Shown: in pieces, positions 12,130 through 25,000 of the stretch
Layout of the letters: each line of letters starts with the position of its first letter
Numbering within the stretch: position 1 is the first letter of the stretch
NCBI GenBank assembly: GCA_013180625.2
Contig: SNVD02004835.1
Coordinates: forward strand, 147,518-211,517
Reading direction: 5' to 3'
DNA length: 64,000 bases
Source of the DNA: Boswellia sacra
Lineage: Eukaryota; Streptophyta; Magnoliopsida; Sapindales; Burseraceae
The notes under the pieces: generated by a model
The model's database searches: none
What the model was told of the DNA's origin: nothing
Seen by the model: only the letters and a program-made list of their open reading frames with translations
Translations under genes and position numbers: made by a program

Positions 12130-13255
12130 CTACAGCTAATGATTTTTTATATTTTGGCAGTGGATGCTAAAGACACATGATAGGAAACAAGAACTTCTTG
12201 CAAGACATCAGATCTTGTAAGGAAGGGATAGTCACCTGTGGTGATGGAGCTAAGAGCAAAGTGCTAGGTAAATGTACCTTATGTTTTGAAAGCTCGCTTA
12301 AGCTAAAAAATGATTTCTTTGTTGAAGGGCTAAAAGCTAATTTAATCAGCATAAGCCAAATTTGTGATGACCAATTTGAGCTAAATTTTACAAAAAGTAG
12401 ATGCATGGTTTTAGACAAACATGAGAATTGCATTCTTAAAGGCATACAATCAAGTGACAATTACTATTTGTTAACAAACATTAATGCATTTTGTGCCAAA
12501 AAATCATATTTAGAGTTATGGCACCAAAAGCTAGGACACAAACTATAGAGACTTAGTTAAGTCAACTAAGACTCATGGAGTTAAGGGTATTCCTACTCAT
12601 GATGGCAAATCAAATGGTATTTATGGACCATGTTAGTTGGGCAAATAGATAAGAGGATCACATGGCTCTAGCACACACCTTAGCACTTCTAAAATTCTAG
12701 ATTTGTTGCATACAGACCTTATGAGATCCATGCACATTGAGAGCATTGCAAGAAAGAGGTGTGTTTTTATCGTTTTTGATGACTTTTCAAGGTCTACTTG
12801 GGTTGAATTCATTCATGAAAAATCTGACACATTTAAAGTTTTTAGGAACTTATGTATGAAAGTTGAGAATAAACAAATAAGGAACAATGGTAGAATTTTA
12901 AAAATCCGAAGAGATCATGGGAAAGAATTTGAAAATGTTTTCTATGCAAATTTTTGTAAATTTCATGGTATATCTCATGAATTTTTAGCTCTAAAGACAC
13001 CCGAATAGAATAGAGTAATAAAGTGAAAGAACAAGACTTTACTAGAGATGGCAAGAGTCATATTGAACAATAAGAGGTTAACAAAAAGGCTATGGGCAGA
13101 GATTACTAGCACAACGTGTTATATCTCCAATAGAGTGTTTTTAAGACTTGAAACAACACAAACCCCCCATGAAATTCTGGAAGAAAGGAAACCTAACCAA
13201 TATTTTCATGTTTTTGGTTGTAGGTGCATTATCTTGAATGATACGGAGTAGTTGG
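12130..13255 (+). pseudogene. Protease remnant, gag-pre-integrase and integrase of the Sirevirus-like element
   Basis: A decayed copia protease start is seen at about 12150-12185 (a stop interrupts it). It is followed by the GAG-pre-integrase region (YLELWHQKLGHKL, 12510-12548) and the integrase core. The core shows LHTDLMRSM and FVFDDFSR-like (12711-12800), DHGKEFEN (12911-12935) and a late segment at 13048-13251. Integrase would insert the cDNA copy; this one is split by stops near 12546, 13006 and 13249. Confidence 0.8.
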
Positions 13256-13699
13256 GAAAGTTTGATGCCAAGAGCGATGAAGGAGTATTTGTTGGATACT
13301 TAACCAATAGCAAGGCATATCGTGTTTATAACTTGAGGACCAAAATCCTTATGGAATTAGCCAATGTGGTGTTTGATGATACTGATGACTTCTCCATTTA
13401 TTCGCAAGAGAAAAAATTATTAGTTTGACAGAGAATGCAGAGGATACAAAAGATTCGAACTCAGCTGTTTTAGACTATAAAACAAAATCAGTTACGACTA
13501 TTACAACTGGTGTAGTTAACTCAGACAAAACTAAACCATGAGACAGCATTGATCTCGACAAAAATCAAATAAAAGAAGTTGGTGTTAGAAAAGAACCTCC
13601 TATGTGGATCCAAAGGGCACATCCTATAACTTCAATCATTAGAAGTCCAGAAAGCTTAATTTAAAATAAAAAGCAATGTGAGAAACATGGTAAGTCATA

Positions 13700-15240
13700 C
13701 TGGTTATGTCTCTTTAATAGAAAAAAAAAAATTCAATAAAGCTTTAAAAGAAGATGTCTGGATAAATGCAATGCTAGAAGAATTAAATCGGTTTGACAGA
13801 AATAAAGTATGAGTATTAGTTCTTAGACCAAAAGATGCAAATGTTATAAAAACTAAATGGATTTTGAAAAACAAAACTGATGAAAATGGGCAAGTCATTA
13901 GAAACAAAGCTAGATTAGTTATACAAGGTTATATTCAAATTGAAGGAATTGATTTTGAGGAAACTCTTGCATCTGTTGCTAGACTTGAATATGTTAGGTT
14001 GCTAATTGCTATTGCATGCATGTTGGACTTTAAATTGTTTCAAATGGATGTCAAGAAAGCCTTCTGGAATGGCTATCTTAATGAAAAGGCTTATATTAAA
14101 CCGCCCAAGGGATTTATTGATCTTACACATCCTGACTTTTTGTATAAGCTTCATGAAAGATTGTATGGTTTGAAACAAGCTCCTAGAGCTTGGTATGAGA
14201 GATTGACTAGGTTCTTGATTCAAGGAGGATACATTAGAGGAAGCAATGATAAAACTTCATTCATTAAACGTGCTTGAAGTTATTTCATTATTGCTCAAGT
14301 GTATGTTGATGATATTGTTTTCAATTCCGCAAATAAAATTAAAGCTAATGAATTTGTTGAGCTAATGCAAAGTAAATTCGAGATGAGTATGGTAGATGAG
14401 TTGAATTTCTTTCTTGGTTTACAAGTGTAGCAACTTTTAAAGTGAAATTTTTGCTTCACAATCAAAATATGCTAAAAACTTGGTAAAGAAATTTGAACTA
14501 GACAAGGCTAAGGCAATTAGGAGTCCCTTGAGTACCAACATCAAAGTAACAAAAGAGAATGTAGGTAATGATGTTGATTCAAGCCTTTATAGGACTATGA
14601 TTAGAAGTCTTCTATATTTGACTACAAACAGACTAGATATCAGTTTCAGTGTTGGAATATGTGCTCATTTTTAGTCATGTCTAAAAGAACTCTATTTATC
14701 AACAGTAAAGAGAATTATCGGGTATGTTCATGGGACATATGAATTTGGAATAGGGTTCACTAAAGGCACAAATACATGTCAAGCAAGTTATAGTGATGCA
14801 GATTGGGCCGGAAACATTGATGATAGGAAAAGCACTTTAGGTGGTTGTTTTTACCTAGGTAATAACCTAGTCTCATGGCACAGCCAGAATTAGAACAACA
14901 TTTCATTATTTACATCAAAAGCTGAATACATAGTTGTTGCACTCAGTTACTTTGAATGAATTAAATGATAAGCGAATATGGTATTAATACAAATTCTATA
15001 ACTTTGTTTTGTGATAACACTAGCTCAATTAATATCTCAAAAAATCTAGTCTAACATTATAGAACTAAGCACATTGAAATAAGGCATCATTTTATTAGAG
15101 AGCTTATTGAAACCAAAACAATCCACATTGAACATATCTCTACCAAGAATCAACTAGCTGACTTGTTTACTAAAGCACTTGATGCATTGAGATTTGAAAA
15201 ACTGAGAAAAGCCATAGACATTTATCAGTTATCTGCACAA
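13700..15240 (+). pseudogene. Reverse transcriptase and RNase H of the Sirevirus-like element
   Basis: The RT core at 13864-14277 has KARLVIQGY, FQMDVKKAFWNG and YGLKQAPRAWYE. After a stop, the active-site box YVDDI lies at 14302-14316. RNase H is visible at 14790-14960 (SDADWAG, DDRKST, SKAEY) and 15060-15200 (TKHIEIRHHFIREL, NQLADLFTKAL). The order RT then RNase H after integrase defines copia. Stops and small shifts at 14275, 14428, 14672 and 14893 make it non-functional. Confidence 0.88.
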
Positions 15241-16125
15241 AAACTGTGTTTACTTATGTTATTTATATTCTGCAGCATCATTAGTCAATTTTCTAATTTA
15301 AGCAAGGTTAAGCTATTTTGATTATTTGAATTTGTTGGTAGTTTAATGACAAAAACCACAGAGGGCTACCAATTATGATATGTGAAAGCTATCATTAGAG
15401 AGTAGTTTCAATGTATCTAAGAAATATGTTAAGGCAACTCACTCTAATGGAAGAGGGTACCTCATTTCATATGTGAAAACTAATCATTTTATAGCAATGA
15501 TTATTGATAAGATTAATGTTTGTGTGTGTAAGAAGCATACTCATATTAACTACTCAACAAAATTGAATGTTAAGATAATGATAATTGATTATGATATGTG
15601 TATAATCAGTTATGTTACATGCTTGGTTTTAAAATGATTTTACGAAGCTAAGATATTTTAGTTATGTAAAGTTTAATTGTTTTTAGATTTGTGCAGCATA
15701 ACTTTCGACCGATGCTTCATGTCTGACTTTGTTTGATTTTCTTATGTGTCGATGTGTCAAGAAGTGACCCATGTCAGCAAGGTCGTTTTGAGGGGGAGGT
15801 TGTTCAGTGGCGAGAAGAATTTGGTGATTTAAAAGCTTATGGATTTATAAGATTGCCTTGTTTAATGAAGATTTTCAAAAATATTTTTGGAAATTATCAT
15901 AATGAATGTGATAAAAATCTATGCAAATATATATTTTATCTTTCATCAATTTTGGAAAATCAATTTTATTCAAATTTGAACTCTTAGAATTTGGATTGGA
16001 TTGGGAATTTGTGCTGGTTATATCACACTTAGTTATTAACTCTTGATTATATAAATTCCATATTTGTTTTTATCCCTTTATTAACCCTATAATCGCTGCA
16101 AAACTTCTTCTTCTCTTCAACCACT

Positions 16126-17810
16126 ATGGCCAAACTTAAAGCTGTTACTCAATCTTCCTCAACTGAGTTTGAAACTACTAGTTCTTCATCATTCTCTGAC
16201 TCTTCGAATGAAGAGGAATCTAGCCAAAATGAATAGCAGGAACAATGAGAACAACAAACAAACCTAGAAGTCGAGCAAGAACAGTCGTCTCTAATAGAAC
16301 TAGAACAATCATCCATAAGAGAACTAGATTCACCTTCAACTACACCAGTTATGGTTGATCTTGCTATGAGTGAGGACGACGATGTCGTGCTTGATAAGGT
16401 TCAGGATCGTGTTAATCCTCACAATCATGAGTTCTTAAAAAAAGAGAATAAAACATGATTTAGAATATATATATCAAAGAGAGAGATTCGTGTGGAGAGG
16501 CCTTTCAAAGTCAATGACTTTGATGATTATCAGCTCAGAGAGATGCTTGAATCCAGACATTAGATGAAGACAGTAACCAATCTGACTACTCCTATTAAAT
16601 CTCTTGTTCAAGAATGTTATGCCAATATTTTGCCTTGCATTGATGATCCTAGGAGTTTTTATTATCATAAGGTTTATTGCGAGGAGAATTGATTAGATTT
16701 TCTCCTAATATCATAAACCAAGTTTATGAAATTCCCATTGGCATTCAACATACTACTGGTAATGATTTGAACACGAATGAGGTTACATATGAGCTAATTA
16801 GGAGTACTAATGTTCATTGGGATCCACGTGATTGTATTAATAAAAAACATTTGAGTTTGAAATATCATGTGTTGCATAAGATCACATAATATAATTGGTT
16901 CCCATCCACACACCAGACTAAAGTTAGAAAGGTTAGAGCCACGTTTCTTTACTGTGTTCGCACCAATCAACCAATTAATATTGGATTGTGGATGTACAAT
17001 TACGTTATTTAGATTGTAACATACCAATCTCATAAAAAACTATTAGTTTTGCCCTGTTTGATTCATGCTTTTTTGATGCAAAATGAGATTGAGTAGGAAG
17101 ATAATGAGCTTAACTTAACAGATTCTGGCAGCAAGAAAGGTTTCATGACAAGGATTAGGCATGCTCCTAAGGAAGAGAAAATACCTCAAGATAGCCTAAA
17201 CAGAAGAGACTCTTTAAGCCAGACCAGATGGCTTCTATTAATGAGCAGCTTGCTTATATCACTTATTCTTTAGCTAACCTTTTGCAGGAAAATCAAGCAA
17301 AGAAAAGCTTGAGAGCAAATCTAGTGTTGAGAAATAAATGGAGAAAAGAAAGAAGACAAACGAAAAGAAGATTAAAAACAAAGTGAAAACTGTTGGTGAA
17401 GAGTCTTCTTTAAAGACTGTAGATGGTACTCTAAAACCACCAGAACCTATATCAGTTCCTATTATATCTCCACCCCATGTCACACAACAAGCGGCTGAAA
17501 CTTTGGTGGACATTTCTTAAAATACATAAACCACAGTAGAGAGACAAGCAAGAGAGATTCATGAGACAATTGCTACTATTATTATCTCTATTGAAACCAA
17601 TGCTCAGCCAACTACCACATCAACTCTTGTTGATACTTCTCAAAAGCCAACATTTACCTGATTCAAGACTACTACTAGGAGATCCAAACTCTCAAAGCTA
17701 CCTATACGCAAGTCTGTCAGACTTAAATGAACTAGACTTAACTGAATGTTTCCTTTATTTTGTTTATTTTGGAACTTTGTCTTTGGCACTTGTAATGAAA
17801 CCAAATTAAG
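16126..17810 (+). pseudogene. Env-like / plant-transposon-protein region downstream of copia pol
   Basis: A reading frame begins at the ATG at 16126 (MAKLKAVTQSSSTEFE) with a Ser/Glu-rich start and stops at 16234. Recognisable continuation follows in shifting frames: VERPFKVNDFDDYQLREML near 16500, YANILPCIDDPRSFYYHK near 16620, and a region with LANLLQENQAKKS near 17275. Sireviruses often carry such an extra frame, sometimes called env-like, between RNase H and the 3' LTR. Its role is unknown. Assignment rests on position and composition rather than a strong motif. Confidence 0.5.
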
Positions 17811-18272
17811 GGGAGTAGTACTTAAGTTTTTTTATATTTCTTTGCTTAGCATTTTGGTTGACATTTAAACTTGCAGGAAATGGTATGTGGTTGAACTACT
17901 ATGCTATGCAGTTTATCTTGTGATATTTGTAGTATTAAATTGTGATGTTTTGCAGGCTTAATGTTAGATTAAGGGAGAGTGATTGATTCAATGTTGCTTT
18001 TACATTTTGATTTGAGTTTGTTGCAATTTAGTTTGCAAATTGCAAGCTATTGATGTTTTGTATCTAATAATTAATTATGTGCAGATACTGGACAATTCGA
18101 TTATGTTATTTCAGTTATGCTAGTGTCAATTGAAAGTTGGGTATTCTTGTTTTTGTGAATTTTTTACTATGTGTTTGCGTTCTGTTTTTAAGTTATATTG
18201 CACTTAACCATGCAGGACTTTGTTCACAAAAATATAAGGATGTTTTCATCACAAGTTCTCCAAGGAGGAGAT

Positions 18273-19173
18273 TGTTAGCGTCAATATGACACATGACAAC
18301 TTTCATGCATGTGAATAAAATTTATTTTTGTCAACTTGTAATAAAACATGTGTGATATTCCTTTCCCTATTACATTATGAGATATTTATTTTAAGAAAAT
18401 ATTTGATTCAATGATTATTGGAAAGCTTTTTGAATTAGGAAAACTTTTGATACTTATCTTAATTGGTTTAGTATTTTAGTTGATTACAATTTCCCATATG
18501 GATTAGGATATTGTGATATGTTTTCCTACATTTTATTTGATCATCCTATTTCAGTTTTGCAGGGATTTGATAATAATTAGAATTATTGATTACATAAATT
18601 ATATCGCTATTCACGTAGGCTATATAAAGTGAAGCACTCAAGGCTTAACAGTAGAGCAAGAGAAGTGGTGTATGTGCAGAAACGTGAAGTGCACTTGACT
18701 GTCTATGTTTTTCATGATCTTCATTGTAAAATCTTTATGATTGAGTGAGTTTAGACTGTGCATGAGTGATGTGCATTGAATATGTGTATAGATTTGATTG
18801 TTGAGAGTTGTTGAGTTATGTCAGCTTAAAAGAGTTGAGTAATTACATGATTCTATAACAGTTCTATTGGTTATGGCTGACTAACCCGTTGTAATTAAGT
18901 CCGACGTGTCTATGAACTGCAACATCATAAGAGTGTGTGAAGGATGTTGTGATCGAGGATGATCAAGTTTACATAGACTAGGTTAGTAAGGGTGGCTATT
19001 ACTATAAGAGTACTAAATCAAGTGTAAACACATACAGCATAGTGGATTGCAACTCTTGTTGCCCATGGATATAGACTGATTGATAGCCGAACCACGTAAA
19101 ATTTTTTTATTTTTTATTCTTAACTATTTCAATTATGTCTGTGATAAACATCCACACATTGTGGAGACTAACA
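18273..19173 (+). repeat. 3' LTR of the Sirevirus-like element, preceded by a polypurine tract
   Basis: 901 bp from TGTTAG to CTAACA. The tract aaggaggagat (18262-18272) directly precedes it and would prime plus-strand synthesis. Similar purine runs occur upstream at 15788-15800 (tgagggggagg), 17806-17816 (ttaaggggag) and 17969-17979 (ttaagggagag), a multiple-PPT pattern reported for Sireviruses. Confidence 0.88.
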
Positions 19174-19178
19174 CATAT

Positions 19179-19837
19179 GATATATAGAGCGTGAATTTGT
19201 CATATATACACTTTTTTATAACATTTTTTTTAAGAAAAGCAATAAAAATGATAACCTGAGCTCACCTACAATTCTTCTTCGTCATAAGTGGAACATTGTT
19301 TTCTTGTCAATTGAATTAAGTTGTAAAGTATTAATTACCATGGGACTAATAATTTGCCTATGGCATACCTTAATATCATTAATTTATTCTTTCTTATGTT
19401 TTTATAAGCAATGATTTTAGACTTCAACTCTGTACAAAACTCTTAATTATAACTTTAAGAATAATATTAGTCTTAACAACTTTACATACAAACTCTTATA
19501 TACAAATTAATTTGTCATAAAATGATTGAAGTAATGAATATACAGAATCAACTTATTTAATAAAAAGTTATGATATGTAATAATTTAGTGATGTTGATGT
19601 AGACAAATCGCACCAACGACAAGGGAACACATATTTGTCTTTCAATGGATGGGTCACCCTGGATGGAATCTATGCCTTCTTTTTCATCATTCGATCTTTA
19701 GGAGGGATGTTGTTGTCTAACCACGGTGCAAGCCTTCTCTTAGATAAGTTAATAACGAATGAAAAGTTGGGAAATAAAGAAGAATGTCAACACATTGGAG
19801 CTCCTTGGCATGTGCCCTTTGAGGCTCAAGTTAGCCA
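19179..19837. other. Noncoding, right half of the copia target region
   Basis: The first ~150 bp continue the paralogy with 37450-37625; the rest shows no gene. A phrase at 19710-19745 (gttgttgtctaaccacggtgcaagccttc, here abbreviated) recurs at 20430-20465 inside the neighbouring element, a short local repeat. Confidence 0.45.
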
Positions 19838-20975
19838 GGGGTGTTCACGGGTTAGATTAGGTTAGGTTTCACAAAACTTGACTCAATCCAATGACTCATT
19901 GGGTTATAAAAAATGGACCCATAGTTCGGTTTTCGAAAGTCTAAACCCGATATGCAATCTCTTACATCTGCTCAAGTCGGGTTGGTCGGGCTATACGTGT
20001 AGGGCTAAGCCTAATTTCACAATTTTATTAAATCATTTATCAACATTTCTATTAGGCCCATATATGGTTTAAAGTCTATATTACATATAAAATAAGGCCC
20101 ATTGACATTAATTATGCTATATTATATACAAAATAAGGCCACCTTGAAAGCCTTTAATGTGTTTTAGCCCGAAGATCTAGTTGACCATTTCTTAAAGCTT
20201 CAAATGCTACCATATTACATATATCTTGGGTGTCCTTGCTAGGAGTAGGAGTGCAGTAAACTCAAAAGTCATAATATCTGAGAAAAATAATAACCCAAAC
20301 CATATCTATTAGTGTATTAATTTCAAAACTCATATCCACAATGAGTACTATATAAAAATATAATAAAAGAAATAAAAAAATCCATAATTTGTCCCAATTA
20401 TTAGTCTTTTTCATCAAATGAGGAAAGATGTTGTCCAACCACTGTGCAAGCCTTCCCTTAGAAGAGATTGAAGGTAGTGACAATCGTGATAGAGTGATAG
20501 AGATTGAATGTTGTAGTGTACGGAGAACCACAAGCTTAGAGTTTGAATTTGATTTAGGAAACATAGAGATGAGACACGATGGAATAGAGTTGACTAGCAA
20601 CAATGGAGGGGAGTTGTGGCGCTACACAGTAAAGATGGAGAGAAGATGCAAGCTTTGAGACTTTGAGTTTGATTTACAAATTTTGGAATTCGGGTTATGA
20701 TAGTTTGTTTTCAATTTATATAAGTAATATGGTGTTGCAATGTCCATTGTAACCTTAATATCTCAACTAATTTTATAACGACAAATGGCAAAATGGAATT
20801 TTTTTGAAAGTATTATTTTTTTCAAGTTAGATGTAAGGACTCGATCACGAACCAACATCATAAAAGCCCGATTAGAACAACCCAATTTTGGGTTTTTTTT
20901 TTAGTACTACCCGATTAAAATTTGACCAACTCAATGAAAATCGATCGAGTCGAGTTGGATTATTTTGAACACCTA
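19838..20975. mobile_element. Non-autonomous element with short TIRs (ggtgttca)
   Basis: The left end ggggtgttcacggg (19838) and right end ttttgaacacct (to about 20975) are inverted copies. They are flanked by near-identical 10-mers, aagttagcca (19828-19837) and aagtcagcca (20976-20985). The interior has runs of ggg/ccc-type words (gtcgggttggtcgggct) and no long reading frame. It looks like a roughly 1.1-kb non-autonomous DNA element. The superfamily is uncertain, and the flank length would suit Mutator-like elements. Confidence 0.55.
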
Positions 20976-20985
20976 AAGTCAGCCA

Positions 20986-21599
20986 TGTTAATGTAAGGGA
21001 AAGTGCTTAAAATTTATGAAGGAGAGTGTATATGCCTAAGAATGTAAAAGAAATGTTGATATAATGATCGTTGTAACAGCATCACAATTGCTGAGGATAG
21101 CAAAACAGTGAAGGAAGTAGTGTTTTCCTCCTAAAGAAGACCCAAAACTCAAGAGAGATTCCTTGGACAATACAAATGACAACTACCTAGGGTTTTTTAC
21201 CCAAATTATAGTTTCCTTTCACTTAACCCTAATTATGATTTTTTAGTATTGCTAGACTTATAACCTCTATATAACCCAAACTTCACAACCTGATATGGCA
21301 ATGTACAAGACAAAATTTGCTAGAGGAGATAAAACAAAAAAAAAAAAGAATGAAGAAAGTTACATTTACAATAAAATTTTGCCATATAGACTACCATATG
21401 AGGTTGTACAGTTCTGATTATATAAAGGTTATAAGTCTAGCATTACTAATTCTTTTTATACTGCCTCTTGGCACATGTGAAAAATTTGGGCCACTTATCT
21501 TATCCCTGATGAGCGGTTTGATACAATTTCTTAGCCAACAAGTTGAGCCTTACAATCACTGTCAATGTGTTCTTTCTCTTTCAAGCAACCACATGGATG
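20986..21599. other. Noncoding spacer
   Basis: No motif-bearing reading frame. The open stretch 21317-21697 (126 codons) has no recognisable domain and overlaps the repeat that follows, so I do not call it a gene. Confidence 0.4.
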
Positions 21600-21914
21600 T
21601 GATCAATTTTTTGTTTTTGTTTCTTTGTCGATCAACATATACATTACTATACTCTTTCTTCTGGCCAGGACAAAACTCCTCTATAGTGGTTAATTAGATA
21701 AACTTGATTTTCACTAGTTTATGGCACATTTATTAAATTTCTTGATGTACAAAAGATAATTTAATAAGGAGTGATGCTATTTATCCCCCATTATTGAGTT
21801 AAAGAACCTGACTTTTAATAATTTTTTTATTTGCATAATTATAATCATCCTTTATTAAAATGAGTTAAAAACCAAATCTAATAAAAGTAAGTTTGCATAC
21901 AATTCTTCGTTATT

Positions 21915-23556
21915 AGTTAAATAATAACCCTGAGGTTTGACTTAATATCACAAATAACCTCATCTTTTTCAAAATAAGCATAAATGAACCTCATGTTTGG
22001 CCTAAAATCACAAATAACCCTAATGTTATCTTAACGCTATTAACTTGGATTGTTAATATATGAAAGTATGATAATACCTTTGTCATTGTCATGAAACTAC
22101 ATTAATATCGTTTGTCATTCAAAATTTTAAATTTTGGAAATTTCACACTAGTGTGATTCAAACTCTTTCACTTGAAGAAAAAAGCTTCCAGTCTTATCAT
22201 CATGTCAACCAATCAGTTGACTATAGTATGCATAAAGTTTTATTTATTTATAATATTAAATTTAAGAAATTAAAAAAAATTATCAAACCTATTACAACAT
22301 CCCTAAATTGTAATATAGGGACCAACAACTATATTAAACACCAAAAATTCTCTATGAACACAAAAAAAAAAATAATAATAACTAACTAAATCAAACCTAG
22401 AAACAAAGCCTTTTCATCTCTCTTCTCAAACACCTATAAACTCATCTTTCTCTCTTCTTTGCATTCAAGAATCAAGACCCAGAAAACCAAAAAAGTTGGA
22501 GAGATTTACTTTGCATTCATCCATACATTCAAGAATCAAACCTAGAAAGTCGGGGTAACAAAAGGAAACTAGCAACACAAAATTACAAATAAATAAAGAA
22601 AGAAAGAAAAACATAAAATAAACCAAATCCAAAACACCAGAAATTCACTAAAAAATAGAAAAAAAAGTACAAAAACAAAAACATGTTTAACTCTCCTCTC
22701 TTATTCCTCTGCACAACCATGGTCACAGCCACACGTAACTACAACCAAATCGATGCATATCACCACCTAAAATTGAAGGAAGAGGAGTAATGGCTTGTGA
22801 TGCAATAGCTTGCAATGATTATTTTGCAGCAATAAAAGACGGGATGAGGAGGAGGGAGGCAAGGAGAGAAAGAGACATCCCTTGGCTTGCAATGTAGGTC
22901 TACATTCATCCCTACATTCAAGAATCAAACCCAGAAAGTCAAGGTAACAAAAGGAAACCAGCAACACAAAATTACAAATAAATAAAGATAAACATAAAAT
23001 AAACCAAATCCAAAACACTAGAAATTCACTAAAAAATAGAACAAAAAAGAACAAAAACAAAAACATGAACTCTCCTCTCTTATTCCTCTGCACAACCATG
23101 GTCACAGCCACACGTAACTACAACCAAATCGATTCATATCACCACCTAAAATTGAAGGAGGAGGAGTAATGGCTTGTCATGCAATGGCTTGCAATGATTA
23201 TTTTGTAGCAATGAGAGAGGGGATGAGGAGGAGGGAGCAAGGAGCTAGAAAGAGACATCCCTTAGGGAAGAAAAGGTCTGCAAGAAGAAGATGATGAGGA
23301 GAGAGAAGAAAAAAGTTTTCATTTTTTTTGTTCCAAAATTTTATATTTTAGGGTTTGGATGATTTACAAGTTTGGATATAATGATTTTTTTATAAAGATT
23401 ATTAAATGATTTTATTTTTTGGGTTAGATTTATCATTTTACCCTTTCTATTATTATCATAAGATAGAAATTTAACAGTAGGGTCATTTCTGCTTATTTTG
23501 AAAAAAGATCATATCATTTGTGATATTAAGCCAAGCCTCAAGGTTATTAGTGAAAA
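21915..23556. mobile_element. Mutator-like non-autonomous element with ~70-bp TIRs
   Basis: The left terminus (about 21915-22000, ataaccctgaggtttgactt and then atcacaaataacctcatc) is an inverted copy of the right terminus (about 23470-23556), extending about 70 bp with few mismatches. The flanks (ttcgttatta on the left, ttcattatta on the right) are compatible with a 9-10-bp target duplication, and uninterrupted repeat units at 40.3-43.1 kb give the empty site. Long TIRs with this flank size are typical of MULEs. There is no transposase. A 389-bp direct duplication fills much of the interior. Confidence 0.7.
22526..23272. repeat. Direct duplication, two ~389-bp units inside the MULE-like element
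   Basis: Unit 1 starts at 22526 and unit 2 at 22915, both opening with cattcaagaatcaaacc. They share cacaaccatggtcacagcc and then atcaccacctaaaattgaag. Unit 2 ends near 23272. The copies differ by small substitutions and indels. No coding capacity is evident. Confidence 0.75.
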
Positions 23557-23714
23557 TTTTCCTCTTCATTATTATTTAGATTTTCTATGCCCATACAAAT
23601 CTCAATGTTGAACCTAATCTTGAAAAATTAAAATTTCAAAGAAAATTTATTTTGGTTTCTGAGCTTTCTTTGTCTCCATGGTCTGGAGAGAATCACAATA
23701 AGATGTTTATTAAA

Positions 23715-25000
23715 AAAAAAAAAGATAATATCACATACTACACTTAAGGTTTGATGAAATATCAATTGAAAATGTACTTTTGTATTCATATCACTATTGT
23801 CCTTAACCTTCTAGTATTTTTATCATTTAGCCCCAAGTGACGCTCAAATTTGATAAAGTTAATCCAACTCAATAATGAAAAATACTAAAAAGACAAATTT
23901 ATCCTTATCCTTTTATCTTTTAACAACTATGCATAACCCTAGACATTTAAACTAAACAAAGTTGCATAACCAAGCCACTGATTTGAATTACACAACCCAG
24001 TCGCCATTTGAATCACGTAACAGAAGAAATTATTGAATCGACTTGCACAACCTGAACCACTAATTTGAATCACATAACTTAACCGTGTGTAAGGCTATAT
24101 TTTTCTTATAAACGTTTGATATTTTTACTTAATTTGCGAAGTAATTTTGCAGCCTTAATGCAAAGCTTATTCATTATATTCTACCAGACAATGCCTCCAT
24201 GGCCAAACCTTGACATGAAAAATATTCAAAAGCAAAAAGCAAAGGTAAAGCAAGAATAGTTAGGGCCTTTTCCTATTAAGTTTGCCACTTCACCTACTTC
24301 ACCTAAAATGCTAAACTAGTAGGTGTCGATCAACGTTAGTTTTATCCCTTCGATATACCCCATCACATGCAAGAAAAATTAAATTTATCTTTGATATAGC
24401 CTTTCATATGTAAGGGGTCTCATGTTTTCTTTCACATGGACCAAACCTCACAAGCCTCTTTTAGGTCTTACATGCGGGCCTACATATTTTCTTTTTAATT
24501 TATAGTGGATGGATTCAAACCTTAGACTATTGGGTCAAAAGACTTTGATAACATGTTAATTAATTTTCCTACTTTACCTAAAAACTTAAGCTAGTAGGTG
24601 TGAGCTCAACATTAAGTTTATCATTCAATACTTCAAGTGATGTTGTCTTTGTCTTTATTGTTTTTTTTAGCTTTCAATCTATGGATGAGATCGAACAATT
24701 TCTCTTCTGCATATGACTATGTTCTACTTTCGCCTACTGCTGAAAAAAAAAAAAAGACTAATAGAAATGGAACTTCCTGTGTGCTTGATATATTTACCTT
24801 CAACATTAAACAACGAATAGAGAGAGATGATTGCTTTCAACTATTGACAGATTTCGTTGGAGATTTTTTCCTTTCAATTTTATGGATGAAAATTGATGGA
24901 TAATAGTTGTTATTTTTTATGAATTTTTCTTTTGGCCCCTACATTTCTTAGTGACGTTACGCCAAAACTTTAGGGTAGTTTGTGATATCATCCCAAAAAA
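23715..25000. mobile_element. Second element with long TIRs (about 1.3 kb)
   Basis: The left arm at about 23724-23765 (gataatatcacatactacac) and the reverse complement of the right arm at about 24955-24995 (gatgatatcacaaactaccc) match over some 35-40 bp, each preceded by poly-A or poly-T. The interior has no transposase. It resembles MULE-type MITEs; the A-rich flanks prevent a clear target-duplication call. A 24637-24903 open stretch inside has no motif. Confidence 0.5.

Larger units (their letters stand above)
9386..19173 (+). mobile_element. Full-length Ty1/copia retrotransposon, Sirevirus-like, old and defective
   Basis: A 9.8-kb element with LTRs beginning TGTTAG and ending CTAACA, flanked by a perfect 5-bp target duplication catat (9381-9385 and 19174-19178). 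The internal order is gag, zinc knuckle, protease, integrase, reverse transcriptase and RNase H, then a ~3-kb downstream region with an env-like reading frame. That is copia order plus the Sirevirus-type 3' extension. All coding regions contain stops. The first ~90 bases of the two LTRs differ at about 8 positions, so the insertion is old. The empty-site paralogue lies around 37440-37480. Confidence 0.92.
21600..23640. repeat. Single dispersed copy of the ~660-bp repeat, split by an inserted element
   Basis: 21600-21912 matches the second half of the repeat unit tandemly arrayed at 40.3-43.1 kb (shared atagtggttaattagataaa and ttattgagttaaagaac). The match resumes at about 23556-23640 (cttcattattattta, aacctaatctt). 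The array units have no insertion at this point, so they serve as empty-site references. By position this is the block-1 counterpart of the array in block 2. Confidence 0.7.

Noticed and set aside
21317..21697. 126-codon open frame as a gene
   Set aside because: No motif, no splice context, AT-driven composition, and its end overlaps the dispersed repeat.
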